Below are positions 23,296-34,933 of a stretch of 64,000 nucleotides of DNA, one piece after another (the stretch's first letter is position 1; every line of letters begins with the position of its first letter). The DNA comes from Undaria pinnatifida. Taxonomy: Eukaryota > Sar > Phaeophyceae > Laminariales > Alariaceae. Position numbers and translations under genes: made by a program. The stretch lies in the NCBI GenBank assembly GCA_012845835.1, contig JABAKD010000023.1:24259046-24323045 (forward strand). The letters are read 5' to 3'. The notes beneath the pieces are model-generated. The model did not search any database. It saw nothing but the letters and a program-made list of their open reading frames with translations, and was not told the DNA's origin.

Positions 23296-23796
23296 TTAAC
23301 GTAAGATGTGGGAGCGGGAGAGGTGAAGGTCCATTTCCCGCTCCCAGGAAGGCTCGGAGAGTCCCGCCCAATGCGTCTTGTGTACCACCGCGATGACGCC
23401 ACCTCGCCCCCGTACCGACCGATGACCAGTGATCTGCTCCACCTTCAGCCGTTGGAGGGGAGTCGAAACGTCGTCTTGAGTGATGTGGTACGGCGGGGAC
23501 TTCTTGGAAAAATTGTTGAGCACATACTGTGTCAGCCCCGCCGGTAGGTATTTGGGCAGGTCCCCGCAGTCGTGGGGGTCGGCACAGGGTTTGCAGCGCT
23601 CGATGGCCACACGCCGACGAGCGTCCGAACCAAGCAGGTAGCAAGGGAGATCAAAATAGAGGAGGTTACTCCAGTGCGGCGAAGCGTCCGGGGTCTCGGC
23701 GGCGGAGCAGGGACTGACGGCAAGGACCTTGTATGGGCCGGTCCAGTTAAGCGCGAGTTTGGCCTTGAGTACCTTGGCGTCGATGTTCGTCTTCAC
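23296..23796 (-). pseudogene. GPY/F module and chromodomain (element B copy 1)
   Basis: NWTGPYKVLAV is the GPY/F core after integrase. RCKPCADPHDC and YVLNNFSKKSPPYHIT match element C. RGRGGVIAVVHKTHWAG followed by EPSWEREMDL is a chromodomain. Chromodomains on gypsy integrases bind methylated histone H3 and direct insertion to heterochromatin. A frame change separates it from the integrase core at about 23800-23825. Confidence 0.8.
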
Positions 23797-23823
23797 ATCC
23801 TGGCGGATGGTAGAGGCAGAATT

Positions 23824-25701
23824 TTATAAGCATGCCCAACCACCCACAGTGAAGTTAGGTGCTGGACGCAGCGCGTCGGCGATGGCAGAATTTCTGCGGT
23901 TAACACGGGAAACGGTGAGGGCGTGGTGTGTGCGGACAATGTCGTTCGCGCGCTTTTGCCGGTCGGTGTCCAAGTCGCAATAGGCCAGGTGGTCACGGGC
24001 CAGACTCTGGTGTCCCACGACACCTGTGCGGTCGAAACTCGTCAGGGGGAGTCGTGGGAGTCTGCCCATGTGGACTTCGTTGGGCGCCAAACCTGTCGCC
24101 GCGCTGACTGAATTGTTGTAAGCGAATTCGACGTGGGGAAGATGCAAGTCCCAATCGTTTTGTCGTTCGTTGACGACCATAGCCAGCATCTGGGCCACAA
24201 TGTGTTTTACCCGCTTAACGCCCCCGTTACTGTTAGGATGATAGGAGCTTGTAGCAAGCTTGCGTACACCCAACAGCTGATATACAGCTTGTGAAAGCTT
24301 GGAGCAGAACTGCAGTCCGTTGTCCGAGAGCATGTTGCGCGGGCACCCCCACAAGGGGATGTATTGTTTCACCAGGATGTTGGCTGTACTCTCCGCGGTG
24401 AACTCAGCGGCAGTGACGGGGAACATGTCGGCCCAATGACTGAAGCGATCGGTGAACAGCAGGATATAGGTGTTGCCTCGTGGTGTGGCCGAAAGGGGGC
24501 CGAAGCAGTCAACACTGACGGCGACACCTGGACCTTCCGGCAGAGGCATTGTGATGATGGGCCAGCGGACAGGCAGCCGTGGGGTTTTCCGCGCTTGGCA
24601 ATTCAAGCATTGGCAAAGCCACCACCGGGTGCACACATTCATGCCAATCCACCAATGAAAGCGCTCCAGCATGCGCAACGTGCGCGTGGTGCCAAGGTGA
24701 CAAGAGGCCGTCGAGTGACAAGTTTGCATAATCCAAGGGCGCATGAACCGGGGGACGTAGGTTCGAACTGACTCGTCGTTTAGCAGGCAAGCAACTCGTC
24801 CCACAGAGTTGGGTTTGTCAGACCTTGTTGGTGGCAGTGTCGGGTTACGGACGAGTAGGACGATGTCGTCGTCGGTAGTATGTAGTCGACCCTTATCCGC
24901 CAATTCCTTGATGTCTGAGAGGGATGGACGCTTGTGCGAGTGGTAGCACGCCAAAACGACGGGCGGCAGGACCGATGGCCGACCGATAGAGACGTAACGC
25001 ATCATGGCGTGGCATGTCGGCTCAGTGCGCTGCTCTCGCTTCCAATCGGTATGTGAATAACGCGCGACGGAATCAGCGAACCGCAATTCAGCAGCGTCAC
25101 CGAGGGCGTCATACCTTGTACGTGCAGTCGGCGTGTCGCCAGGAAAAGGCGTGAGTCGTAAGAGAGGAGTTCCCATATAGGCTCTGCGTGGTCGCGGTCG
25201 GACGGTAGTGGCACCGTGCGGACCGGCGAGTCGGCAAGAGAAGGGGTCGCGGCGGTCGAAGGGGTCGGCCGCGGCCGTGGAACTCGCGTCGGGGTTGTAC
25301 CTCGTCTGGAAGATGGCCGAGGGGCCCCGCCGGGCCCGAATCCATAATCTACAGCGGGGGTGCATTACCCGTTGTTGTCGCTGTTCGTCGGCACGTCGTC
25401 GACGACGGAGGGGCTGGAGTGCCAAGCATGGCGGAGTCGGACACAGTCGAACCGGTGGTCGCGGCGGGGGCCATCTCCTGTAAAGAACGCCAGCATAGAT
25501 AAGTCGGCTGTGCGATGGGCGTCGCTGCAGCCAGGGCTTCCGCGGAACCCGTGCCGCCCTCGATGGGTATGGCAAAAACCGAAGCGAAAACGGTGTCAGC
25601 GGCAGGTGAAATCGATCAGTGGCCGGTACAGCCTTCGGTAGTGGCGACGGAGGCAGAAGCACGAACGACGAATCTTCCCGGGGAAGCAGAAAGGCCGTCA
25701 A
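23824..25701 (-). pseudogene. Integrase (element B copy 1)
   Basis: The minus-strand frame is open for about 625 codons; the first third is low-complexity linker between RNase H and integrase. The zinc region has histidines in CHSTASCHLG and cysteines in CLNCQARK. The catalytic core has Asp in VSVDCFGP, Asp in MLSDNGLQF, and the position of the catalytic Glu is Lys (NGGVKRVKH; GAG changed to AAG). LAPNEVHMGRLPRLP matches element C. The missing Glu makes this integrase inactive although its frame is largely open. Copy 2 keeps the Glu but has lost the first Asp. Confidence 0.85.
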
Positions 25702-25756
25702 TCCTTATACGTGGCTCGTGTGTGCGAAAATCGTGAAACGCGGTAGAGGTGATAGG

Positions 25757-25915
25757 GAGCCCACCCAAGGCAGCATGTTCAGTGCGGGGCACGAGTCCAC
25801 CCAAGACAGTGATTTTGGCTAGGGGTTCGAGTCCACCCAAAGCTGTGCTTTCGGTGTGGGGCACGAGCCCACCCAAGACAGTGTTTTCGGCGAGGACGCG
25901 AGTCCACCCAAACCG
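25757..25915 (-). repeat. 36 bp minisatellite in the RNase H-integrase linker
   Basis: About 4.5 units, each starting GAG(T/C)CCACCCAA, encode a 12-residue repeat on the minus strand (ALGGLVPHTEST-like). The same array is at 62597-62752 in copy 2, so it predates the split of the copies. The unit length preserves reading frame. Confidence 0.85.
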
Positions 25916-25989
25916 ACCCCTGGGATCGGCGAAGAGGGAGTGCGCAGCCCGCGGGTCCGTAGGAGGTAGATACCGCTTTCTCCAACGGG

Positions 25990-27130
25990 GTTGGGGCTTG
26001 GCAACCCCACGGGGTTGAGGTTTGGCATGCCACTGCGGTCGTACTCCGTAGTAGGCTCTGGAAAACGGGCCAGAAAAATCGGCGATGCCGTTGGCGCTGC
26101 TTTTGCGGTGCTCGAGTGTGCAATCGAATGCGGTGACGAACTCAAGCTACCGCTGGACTCGTGCATTAAGGGTCCCTACTTTGCCAGTGCTCTCCTGTGT
26201 CTTGTGGCCGAAGACTTTGCGGAACTTTGTTCTTCACAGTACCCTCGGAGGTGTTTGGGAGCCCAAACAATGCTGCCGGTCCCCAAATCTAGAGGCGTCC
26301 AGTGCCTCTCCGAGTCGGGCGTTGCTCGACTGATATACGCGTTTTTTATAGTGAACGAAACGTCGTCCAGCGTCGCAGTACCCTTGACGAAACAGGGGGC
26401 CGTGGTCTGACAGCGCAAAGTCAGGGGCGACGCCAGAAGCTGTCTCTAAACCTACACGGATTTTAATTGGCCAACGCGCCCGAGAAATAGGTCGGAAACG
26501 CCGAAGGAGAAGCTTTGCGAGCGCTGGCCGCTGTTAACGGTCCGGTTGCGGCGCGGACGAGATTTCTTGGTTCTTTCATTCGCAGTGCAGGTGCGGAACC
26601 GACTAGGGGAGGCCGGGTGCGCCGACCCGGTCTCATTATCGCAAATAGCTTCGCGAACGGCAGAAAGTGCCTCACCGAGCAAGTTTTTCCTCTCCCCTGG
26701 CATGGGCTGTTGGACCTGGGACCATCCGCCCGGGGACCAATGCCCCACACTGGGTACAGAGGGCTGGATTCAGCCAGAAGCTTGTTATCAGAGCTCAAAA
26801 GGTTATTTTTGTTTTGGCTGGATTCTGCGTGAATTTGGCGTAGATGCCAGATTACACGGCGTTTTGCTTCTCCCCGTCCCCAACAGCGGAGTCAAAGTTG
26901 TGCACGCCTCGATCGATTCGTTTGCGTGTGCTTGGACGAGGCGACGACATGATGAGCCCCACTGCTCGATGGTCTTGCAACAACTTGGTCTTTTCGGCCA
27001 TCATGTGCTGCTCCGCGCAAGAATATAGTACGTCGTCCACGGCAAACGGCGAAGGGGACCACGGTGAAAAATAGGATGGGGGCTGCCAATAACACCACTT
27101 TGTCTGTGGAGTATTCGAGAGAAGGGTCAA
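25990..27130 (-). pseudogene. RT palm and RNase H relic (element B copy 1)
   Basis: Recognisable only by comparison with element C. AVDDVLYS at about 27029-27050 matches the RT catalytic FIDDIV. SGIYAKFTQNPAK matches the following EGIAPDPGK. SPSAFPTYFSGALAN and ETASGVAP match the start of RNase H with its first Asp. YISRATPDSERHW and IVWAPK match SRATLPNEKNW and IVWAVK. ANGIADFSG matches NGNADLMS. Frames change repeatedly and stops are frequent, so this is long dead. Confidence 0.6.
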
Positions 27131-27149
27131 AAGCCGTGTTGAAATTTGT

Positions 27150-27720
27150 GCCTACAATGTCCCCGCCCAGGAACACCAGGCCTCGGGAGCACGACGCGAA
27201 TCCGAACCCGTGGTGTCTCGCCTCGGGTCTTTCTTCGCTCGTTGGCGGAACAGCGCGAGAATCCACTATAACTGCGCCCGAAAAATGGCAAAAACCGACG
27301 GTGCCGACCCGTCGGTAGCCTCGTTGGACATTTATGGGTCTGCATCTGTCCTCGGCTCTTTGGGCCTGTAGTGTCCCCTTGCGGGAGCACCAGGCCTCGG
27401 GAGCAAGATGCGAGTCCGAACCTGGGGTTTCACGCCTCGGGTCCTCCTCACTCACTGGCAGAAACTCGTAAGAAGCCGCCCTCGCTGCACCCGAAAAAGA
27501 GTCCAACACCGACGGTGCCAACCCGTCGGTAGCCTCGTTGAGCATTTGGGTCTGCAATGTCCCCCTCTGGGAACACCAGTCCATGGCTCTTTGGGCCTGT
27601 AGTGTCCCCCTCAGGAACACCAGGCCTCGGGAGCACGACGCGAGTCCGAACCCACGGTTTCTCGCGTCGTGGCCTCTTCGCTTTATGGCGTATAATCGCA
27701 AGAAAACCTCTCTAACTGCG
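27150..27720 (-). repeat. About 220 bp tandem repeat, three copies
   Basis: Units begin near 27160, 27370 and 27600. Each contains AACACCAGGCCTCGGGAGCA (or a one- or two-base variant), and two of the three contain CCGACGGTGCC. The minus-strand translation of each unit holds GFGFASCSRGLVFL or close variants, which resembles the MPMGLASSSGWFQ block of element C RT. The array may therefore be a triplicated piece of RT. Confidence 0.6.
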
Positions 27721-28527
27721 CCCGAAGGGGCAGGGGGTCTGAGCTGTTTCTGCTTGACGAGAGGCGCGATTCTTCCGTAAATTTACGGGAATAGCGTCCA
27801 GCTGATCAGGCTGGAGGCCGTGGAGTCACCACTGGCCCGTCGCGCAGTGTCGGACCTTCTTCCTGTGCCACTGGGGCAGATGTAGCCTGAAACACGTGGG
27901 TTAGCGTGTTGAAAGACGAAGCAGGGTCCGTAGACTTTGTGGGCGTCTTCTGGAGCGGGGCTCGGGAGAGTGACAAAAATCTTTTTACTCGAGGAAGCTC
28001 TTTTCCGTTATGCCTCTTGGAGAAGGGAGACGAGGTAGCTAATCTTGTCGACTCCTCCTTGACGGAAAAAACTGACAGAGCTCCCGCTGTTATCGCGAGC
28101 AAACACCGGATAGAGCCTCGTAAATATCTCGGTGTTTTAGTGTTGGCCTTCCCACACCTCAAACCGACCTCCACCGCCTGGTCAGGGAGAGGGGGGGATG
28201 AACACATACGCGTAAAAAGGCGACGCGCCGTCGCCGCAAGCTATATTGTTGCGCGACGCGTGCCTGGGGGGGGAGCGCGCACAGCGCAGGCTCCCGTGCC
28301 ATGGTTAATGGGGGCGGCGTTTGGAGCGCGTACTCCGATTGCTGAGTTTATGCCGCGGCTGAAGGAAACGGCGGTGGAAACGCGGTTCCCGTCGCTGAAC
28401 TCAGACCATGACCGAGGAGAACGTCGCTGGAAGCGCGCGTTCTCGACGTCGAAAAACAAAAAAAAAGAATAAAAAATTACCTGGCTGGGGAAAACCACGC
28501 TCGAAATGCGAGTTCCCGCCGCCGGTA
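27721..28527 (-). other. Degenerate gag-RT interval of element B
   Basis: Protease and the first part of RT should lie here. I could not find a DTG(A/S) active site in any minus-strand frame. The peptide ending NAAPINHGTG at about 28296-28410 is shared with 3757-3880. A 188-codon plus-strand frame overlaps but lacks any domain and is probably chance. Confidence 0.4.
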
Positions 28528-29117
28528 CTACGCCGTGAGAATCGTCCGCAGACGGCGTAGAGCCCGTGGGCTTTTGACAGAGGCAACCTGTGCTGCGTTA
28601 CTGGACAGGATAGCCACAGAACACTGGCATCTTCTGAAACCAAAATAGGTACCCCCCGACAGTGTTGTCGACGGTGCCGTACCGCCGTCGAGCTGTCGAT
28701 TGCCGTTACGGAATGTGCCAGGGTGGCGCGCGAGTGTATTTTCGCCCGGGTTGTGGGCGGCTCCAAAGCGCACTCGAGGAGCAGGAGCATGGGCAAAAGA
28801 GGCGGGCGAGCGCAGGATACCACCATGGTGATCCGACGTGTATGTGGTATCGTTGTGACAGTTTACCTGGCCCTGGTCCTGAAAGATGGCGACGATTTGT
28901 CTTGTGGTTGTTCGGGCGAGAAGATTTGTCGTCTCGGCGGTAGCAGACCATGCTTGTGTGTCAACGTCGGTGTGCGTCATCGTCGCATGGCCAAGTTCAG
29001 GGTTCAAGCAGCCACTCGCAGTAATGAAAGGATGCCTACAATGCTTGATGGAATGATTGTCTTCGTGGCACTTGAGGCAAAGCCCCCGGTTTACTCGCAG
29101 GGCATCAGCGCGAAGTG
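28528..29117 (-). pseudogene. Gag zinc knuckle region (element B copy 1)
   Basis: At 29038-29079 the minus strand encodes CLKCHEDNHSIKHC, a perfect C-X2-C-X4-H-X4-C retroviral-type knuckle. The knuckle is preceded by LRVNRG and followed by a HPFITASGCLNPELG stretch similar to the one after the knuckle of element C Gag. The frame continues to 28528 as a low-complexity tail. The knuckle would bind genomic RNA. The frame is broken on its upstream side. Confidence 0.75.
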
Positions 29118-29247
29118 AAAGGAGACCGCTCCAAAAAGGGGAGGGTCATCTGTCTTAAACGAGGCCTTAACGGCAAAAAATTCTGCATAATGATGCTCTT
29201 CTAGTGGCCAGCAGTTTGATGTGTGGTCAAGCCAAGGGTCAGATGAA

Positions 29248-29742
29248 TCATCGATGGGCATGACGGTTGATCGATGGCTCGATCCCGTCTGCCACGAAAG
29301 CGACTGGGACGGCACTCGGCCCTGGCCGTGCCCATGATCGGCGGGCCAGGGCCCCGACGGGGCGGATGATCGCGCTCCTATCGAAGAAACAGGGAGAGAA
29401 AAAAAACGTTTCGCCATTGACGGCAGGTGTCTTATTAGTCACTAAAAGCCCGCCACATAGCATCCAACGAGGCGTATGGCTGCGGGTCCGTTGCCTTCGA
29501 ACCAGGGTACAACGCAGGCAGGAGAGCCGGAAATTTCTCATTCGCCGCCACCCGAACCACTCCAACACCACATCCGTCCCCGGAGACCAAACACGCTCAC
29601 TCCCCGTAGCGGTCGGCACAAGTTCGCGAAACTCCCGACTGAAATCAGGAAAAGGTGCGCCGTTACACATCCCAAAAGTATGCAACTTAGTGTAGCCCTC
29701 CTCCGTGTCAACCCCGTCGAAGTCCGTGATCAGCAGACGCAA
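29248..29742 (-). pseudogene. Gag capsid-like core (element B copy 1)
   Basis: The minus-strand stretch CNGAPFPDFSREFRELV aligns with the HGTPFSVYQGELRLLV stretch of element C Gag (G-x-PF-x-x-(F/Y)-x-x-E-x-R-x-LV), the most conserved part of gypsy capsids. The reading breaks at several points before the knuckle. Its upstream neighbour is a MITE that separates it from the Gag N-terminus. Confidence 0.6.
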
Positions 29743-29833
29743 CAGGAGGGTGAAAGCCTCAGGCCCAGATGCTCATCTTGCCATGGCTCTTGACACTTCT
29801 TGCTTGCTACCACGGCCATCTCGCTGTAGACCA

Positions 29834-30092
29834 GGGCTACGGTAGGGGGTGTGCCCCGGTTCTCACTGGTGTGTTTGAGCCAGTCGCACGAGTGACTCTG
29901 TACCTCACCGATAAAAATGGTTTAGGCACTTGGTTTGGCGCAGCTTAGATGACCATTGCATTGCAGATTGATTTCGTCGATATAAAACATGAAGAAAACG
30001 TAAGATCGCAAAAGAACGAAGGGGTTACTCGCGCGAGTGACCCCTAGCCACTGAAAATCAAGGACGAAAAAGGGACCCCCCTACCGTAGCCT
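29834..30092. mobile_element. MITE copy 2, inside gag of element B
   Basis: 259 bp with the same inverted ends as 7287-7539 (GGGCTACGGTAGGGGG and its complement) and the same internal near-palindrome around ACTCGCGCGAGT. It lies between the N-terminal and core parts of the minus-strand gag, so it inserted after element B did. Confidence 0.75.
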
Positions 30093-30157
30093 GGGTCTGT
30101 GGTCGTCCGTGGTCGAGAACGAAGACGAGTGGGAGGAGGTTGACGAGCCGTCCCACG

Positions 30158-31364
30158 CTAAACGTCATCTCGCGCCATTCCTCCGTCCTCCATTACCTCC
30201 GCCAGAGCTGCGGCCAACTGCCCCGGTTGTTGGACCAAAGTTGCCCCCTCGGCGGCGCCCTCAGGCACACCAGCACCCGATGTGCTGTCACCCCCGCGCC
30301 GGTGGTGGTGGTCGCCACCCCCGCCATTTTGGCCGCCACCCCACGGTTGCGGTCCCCGCGGTCGCGACTGTCGCTGCGTCGCTGTTTCCCCCGGTTTCAT
30401 TCTGCCAATTCTTCCTCCGGGGTTCTGCCAAAAGACAGGGTCGGGGTCCTCGTCGTGGGCTATCAGCAGGGCCTTGACGAGGGCAAGGGTCGAGGCGGCT
30501 CTCGTTTGTCTAGCATAGGGCGTACAATCCACGCGAGCCCAGGCTACTTTCACTGGGGACGTCCGCTTGCCGCAACGCCGGCCTCTCTGACGGGAGGAGG
30601 GCGCAGGCCGTTTCCACCACCGCGGTCGCCAACGCTGAGGAGACGTCTACTCTCGGTGCAGACGCCATGCACGCGACGATGCCCTTGAAGAAGGCGTCGT
30701 TTCCGAGTCGTGGTCGCTGGGATGCGACACCTTGCGGGCGCGACGAAGGCAAGGGGGCCGCGGTAGCTCCCGCCGCAGCCGACACAACTGATTGGGCGAG
30801 GGCTTGTTGCGCCCTCTTCGCTACCAGGGACGTCTCCCGTGCAGCGGTCTTCGCCTGCTCGATATCTTCGTCAAGCCGACGTTGGCGTGCTATCGTCTGG
30901 TTGGCATCGTCGAGCGCCCGCTGGGCCCGCGCCGCCGCGTATGCCAAATCCAAGGGGGCGGCATGGGCGCCCCGGTCCCGGGAGCTCTAGGGGTGGCGCT
31001 CTGTCGAGCGCGGAGAGCCCAGGTGGCGGCGGTGGTGCCCTGTCGAGCGCGGGGGGGGGCAGCTGGTGGCGCTCCCCCGGGGCTGGCGAGAGCTGGCGTC
31101 GAGACGCCCGAGACCGAGTCCGGTAGGGGTTGGTCCGTCTTCTTCTCAGCGCGAACCAGCGAATCGACCCGCTTGGTTGGTGGGAACGGGTGGAGGTATG
31201 TTGCTCCGTCTTCTGTCTCGTCACCGGAACCCGCCTCCGGTGGTTCCCCCCGCCTCGAGTCGCGGGATCTTGAGCGAGCTCTCTCTGTCTCGTGGGCATC
31301 CAGGTTGGGGTGCGTGGAAAACCTCAGCCTGCCCCGAGTAGCCCGCTTCCTCACTGGTAGACAT
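30158..31364 (-). pseudogene. Gag N-terminal region with coiled coil (element B copy 1)
   Basis: Reading on the minus strand from an ATG near 31364 (MSTSEEAGYSG), the coding sense passes through several overlapping frames. A charged, proline-rich stretch comes first. An alanine-rich heptad stretch (ARQRRLDEDIEQAKTAARE) follows at about 30785-30950 and should form a coiled coil. TRAASTLALVKALLIAHDEDP comes next, then a Gly/Arg-rich tail. Element C Gag has the same plan: a long charged coiled coil before the capsid. Assignment rests on position and plan, since residue identity is low. Confidence 0.45.
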
Positions 31365-31823
31365 GTTGCTTGTTGTCTGTATGGAGGGCAGCGGAAGGAG
31401 GGGGTGTGGGGGAAGGTGGCGGGATGGGAACGACGCGTTAAGAAGGTATGGAGGCAGATATTTTGTTGTGGTGTCACTGCTGTAAGTAGCGATATATCTG
31501 TGTTTCAGCAAACAGCAAGATATGGGCCTCGACTCCGTCCAGCATCAGTGATGGTAGCAGCCACGCCAACTGGCCGTATAAAAGGAGTACAGCAGTAAGA
31601 AGGGTACCATCCACCAAAACCGCAACATAAGAGCAGCGCCCAGTCTGACCGTAGGGTATACGGGTAACGCCCGCACGAACCGCAGTAAAAGCAGCCAAAA
31701 ATGGACAGCACTGACGCTAACCGCAGTGCGGGGGGTACAACACAGTAAAGGTACGTCTGCAGCCATCGCACTTAAACAGGCATCAGCGTCGCCCAAATCG
31801 CCCACGGCCATCGTACCAAAACG

Positions 31824-32640
31824 GGCAGCATTTAACCTAGGTGCAGTGTAAGGGGGCATGACACAGTAAAAGGTTGCACAAGAAGCCCATGCCCATCGCA
31901 CCGAAACAGGCAGCATTTAACCGAGGTGCAGTGTAGGAGGTAGCACAATAAAGGTTCGCCCAATACGCCGACGCTCATCGTACCAAAACAGGCAGCATTT
32001 AACCTAGGTGTAGCGTAGGGGGTAGCACAGTGAAGGGTCGCCCAACACGCCGACACTCATCGCACCAAAACAGGCAGCATTCAACCTAGGTGTAGTGTAG
32101 GGGTGGAAGCACAGTCAAGGGTCGCCCAACACGCCGACACTCATCGCACCAAAACAGGCAGCATTTCACCTAGGTGTAGTGTAGGGGGGTAGCACAGTGA
32201 AAGGTCACCCAACACGCCGACACCCATCGCACCAAAACAGGCAGCGTTTATCCCATGCACAGTGTAGGGGGGCAGCACAGTAAAGGGTCGTCTGACACGT
32301 CGACGCTCATCGCACCAAAGCAGGTAGTTTACCCTAGGTGCAGTGTAGGGTGAAGTACAATAAAGGTTCGCCCCGCCAACCATATAAAAAACGGGTAGCA
32401 TCCGCCCCAACAGTAGTGTAGGAGGGGGTAGGACGGTAGAGGATCGCGCACCAACCGTAAAAAAACGGGAAGCACCCGCCCCAACCGTAGTGTAGGGGAG
32501 GGGGGTAGCACAGTGAAGGATCGCGTAGCCAACCGTATAAAAACGGGCAGCATCTGCCCCCACAGTAGTGTAGGGGGGGGTAGGACAGTATAGGTTCGCG
32601 CACCAACCGTTTAAAAAACGGGCAGTATAACCCCCCGAAC
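31824..32640. repeat. 82-85 bp tandem array with divergent extension
   Basis: About six units start GGCAGCATTTAACC(T/G)AGG at 31824, 31909, 31991, 32073, 32157 and 32240. From 32340 to 32640 the units shorten to about 75 bp and carry CGCCCCAAC(C/A)GTAGTGTAGG. The array lies in the long leader of element B. I see no coding use. Confidence 0.85.
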
Positions 32641-33119
32641 AAAGTAGCTCCCCCCAACCGCACTAAAGGGGGGCGGTCGCGCCTACAGTAGTGCTGATTG
32701 CTGCAGTATCACTGCTGTGTTAACAGGTAACGGCAATTTCAACCGCACCAAGATGGGTAGTGTAGTACCAACACCAGCTGTAGAAAAGATGTGTACGCCC
32801 ACAGTCGAATAGAAAGACTGTTTGCCCCCAAAGGTACCAAAAGGGCTGATCTCCGCTGCACTATTAAAAGCTGTGAAGCGCAGTATCCCCGCGAACTGTG
32901 TAGTAGGCGCTCTGTAACGGGCAGTAGCTGTCCGAACATGTGCAGAGAAGAAGAAAAAAATCCAGCGTAGACCCTAGCATTATCGTAGGGCAGCACATGT
33001 ACCAACAGCAGCAGAAAGGCAGCGTTTGCGCCTACAGTAGTAGAGTGCTCAGCATCTCCGCCAACTGTAAACCGCATTGCAATTGACAGTACCCGTCGTG
33101 ACAGCTGCAAAAACAAGAA

Positions 33120-33372
33120 GCAGCATTTATCCTAGCAGCATCGTGGAACCCTGTAATCGTTTTTGCAGCATTTAGCCTAGCAGCATTGTGGAGCCCCGTA
33201 AATTTGTTTGCAGCATTCATCCTAGCAACGTTGTGGAACCCTGTAAAAATGTTCGCAGCATTTATCCTAGCAGCATTGTGGAGTCCCGTAAAATCATTTG
33301 CAGCATTCATCCTAGCAGCGTTGTGGAACCCCGTAAACATTTTTGCAGCATTCATCCTAGCAGCATTGTGGA
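33120..33372. repeat. 45 bp tandem array, 5.6 copies
   Basis: Units start at 33120, 33165, 33210, 33255, 33300 and 33345 with GCAGCATT(T/C)ATCCTAGCAG. The period is a multiple of three, so the plus strand translates to a repeated 15-residue peptide (FAAFILAALWNPVK-like). There is no start or gene context, so coding use is doubtful. Confidence 0.9.
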
Positions 33373-34553
33373 GGGGCAGCCAACGAACCGGCAGGAAGAC
33401 GGCCTAACGCCCGGACAGCTGAAAAAAAAATACGTACCCACTCCCACCGATAAAGGGACAGTTACGTTGACAGCAGTGCAGAGTGCCGCACTGTCGAAGC
33501 TGTGCCCACACAGAAAGTGGTGTTATAGTCCCCGCGTACCCGTGAATGGTGGAATATAGGGCATCGCACACGCCATCAGCCTTGCCCAAAAAACGGCCGC
33601 ACAGAGTTTCAGCGTTCACTAGATTCAAGTCCTAGTTACGGGGGGGCCAGGACGAAAAAAACCTCTCGAATCGAACTTGCAAGGAGCACTCGCACAACAG
33701 TGGAGGGTGTCAGAGCTGCGGTGCTGTAACTGTGGACGCTGGGGCAGTGAAGGGTCGAGCTATGTGGGGGATGGGCAGGAGCAAAATAGGCGGCTTGGCG
33801 GCTGTACAGTGACCTCTACAGCAGAGAATCCGGCGGTATATGGCATGCATTGACATCGAGCCCATTATGCTGCGCTGTAGTTGGTACCTCTGCAAAAATG
33901 ATGGTGGTTGAAGCTACGCGACGCACAGTAGTAGTGGAACGCTGTTGATCGAGAAAGATCGGAGAGGGGTCCGAGGTGCGTCAAATTTGTAGCTGTACTA
34001 ATTTCGGCAGAGAGGGAGCAGCAGTTTGTTCGACGCGCAAGACGGGTCGACGTATGTACTAAAACCCATACGATAACGCGTGTACCAGAAAATTCGCCAA
34101 ACGAAAAAGCCCAAACATTCCAAGAGCACCGCCTGTTCCTTCCCAGGTAGGATCACAAGCAAGGAGTCCCGACATGAGCTCCTAGAGCACGGTGCCCGTA
34201 GTCCAAGGGGGTCCCGCGAAGGGCGGTCTGGCTCCGACAGCAAAGGTGTATGCTGGTCGTTGGGCTCTCTCAGCAAGCGAAGTCCCCGTCGAAGGCCATT
34301 CGAAGGTTGGTTCCAGTACGAGTATGCTTGTCCGTGGCGTGTCGTGCATATATGCCTCAGATCCCCGAAGCGCAAAAAAAGTACAAGTCGATGGCCAATC
34401 TTGGGGCTTGTGCTGGCAACTCGCGGAGATGTGCTGTGCAACATGCTGGCAGAGCGCGGAGCAAACAAGTCTGATGGGTGGGGCTCGGGCAGTTCCACTG
34501 CGGAGTGGTCTATGACCAGCTGGCGGTGAACTGATGCGACCAAAGGCCGGGAC
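33373..34553. other. Leader of element B, no gene seen
   Basis: Expected untranslated leader. Long frames exist on both strands around 34.0-34.9 kb but one of them runs through the LTR, so they are not credible genes. Confidence 0.4.
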
Positions 34554-34760
34554 GAGGAATGTGCTCCGAGGAGCAGTGTCGTCCGCACGTACTCGGAAGG
34601 TGTCGTCTGTGTAGTGCGTGCCCAGCAAGCAACAGGAGGGACCAAAACCCGAAACGAGGAGTGTGCTCCGCAGGGCAGTGTCGTCCGCACGTACTTGGAA
34701 GGTGTCGTCCGTGTGGGACGTGCCCGGCGACCAACAGGAGGGGCCCCTGCCATCTCACTG
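34554..34760. repeat. 102 bp tandem duplication in the le ader of element B
   Basis: Two units beginning GAGGAATGTGCTCCG (34554) and GAGGAGTGTGCTCCG (34656) share GTGTCGTCCGCACGTACT and GGAAGGTGTCGTC. Confidence 0.85.
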
Positions 34761-34920
34761 CTGTTGTGGTCGCCGTTGTAGGAGGAAGGGCGCTCCCTCC
34801 ATTGAGAAGCCACCCGAGAAGCAACAGGGGTTGTGGGCTCGATGGAAAGCAAAAGCAAAATCGATACGAAAAAAAAATCGGAGAGATTGGAGGAACGCTG
34901 CCACAATAGCATACTAAGCT

Positions 34921-34931
34921 CGTCGACGCCA
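34921..34931 (-). promoter_or_regulatory. Candidate primer binding site of element B
   Basis: On the minus strand TGGCGTCGACG lies two bases inside the 5' LTR. The same 11 bases occur at 53139-53149, and a one-mismatch form occurs at 54395-54405 (minus) in the leader of a family C fragment. A TGG start is typical for pairing with a tRNA 3' CCA end. The tRNA is not identified. Confidence 0.5.
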
Positions 34932-34933
34932 CA

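Noticed and set aside
26785-26805. TTGTTATCAGAGC resembles the TGGTATCAGAGC primer site of many retrotransposons.
   Set aside because: It is on the plus strand inside minus-strand RT relic sequence with no LTR beside it, and it differs at two positions.
27906-28472. 188-codon plus-strand frame with a lysine-rich end.
   Set aside because: It overlaps the minus-strand relic of element B and shows no domain; probably an antisense shadow.
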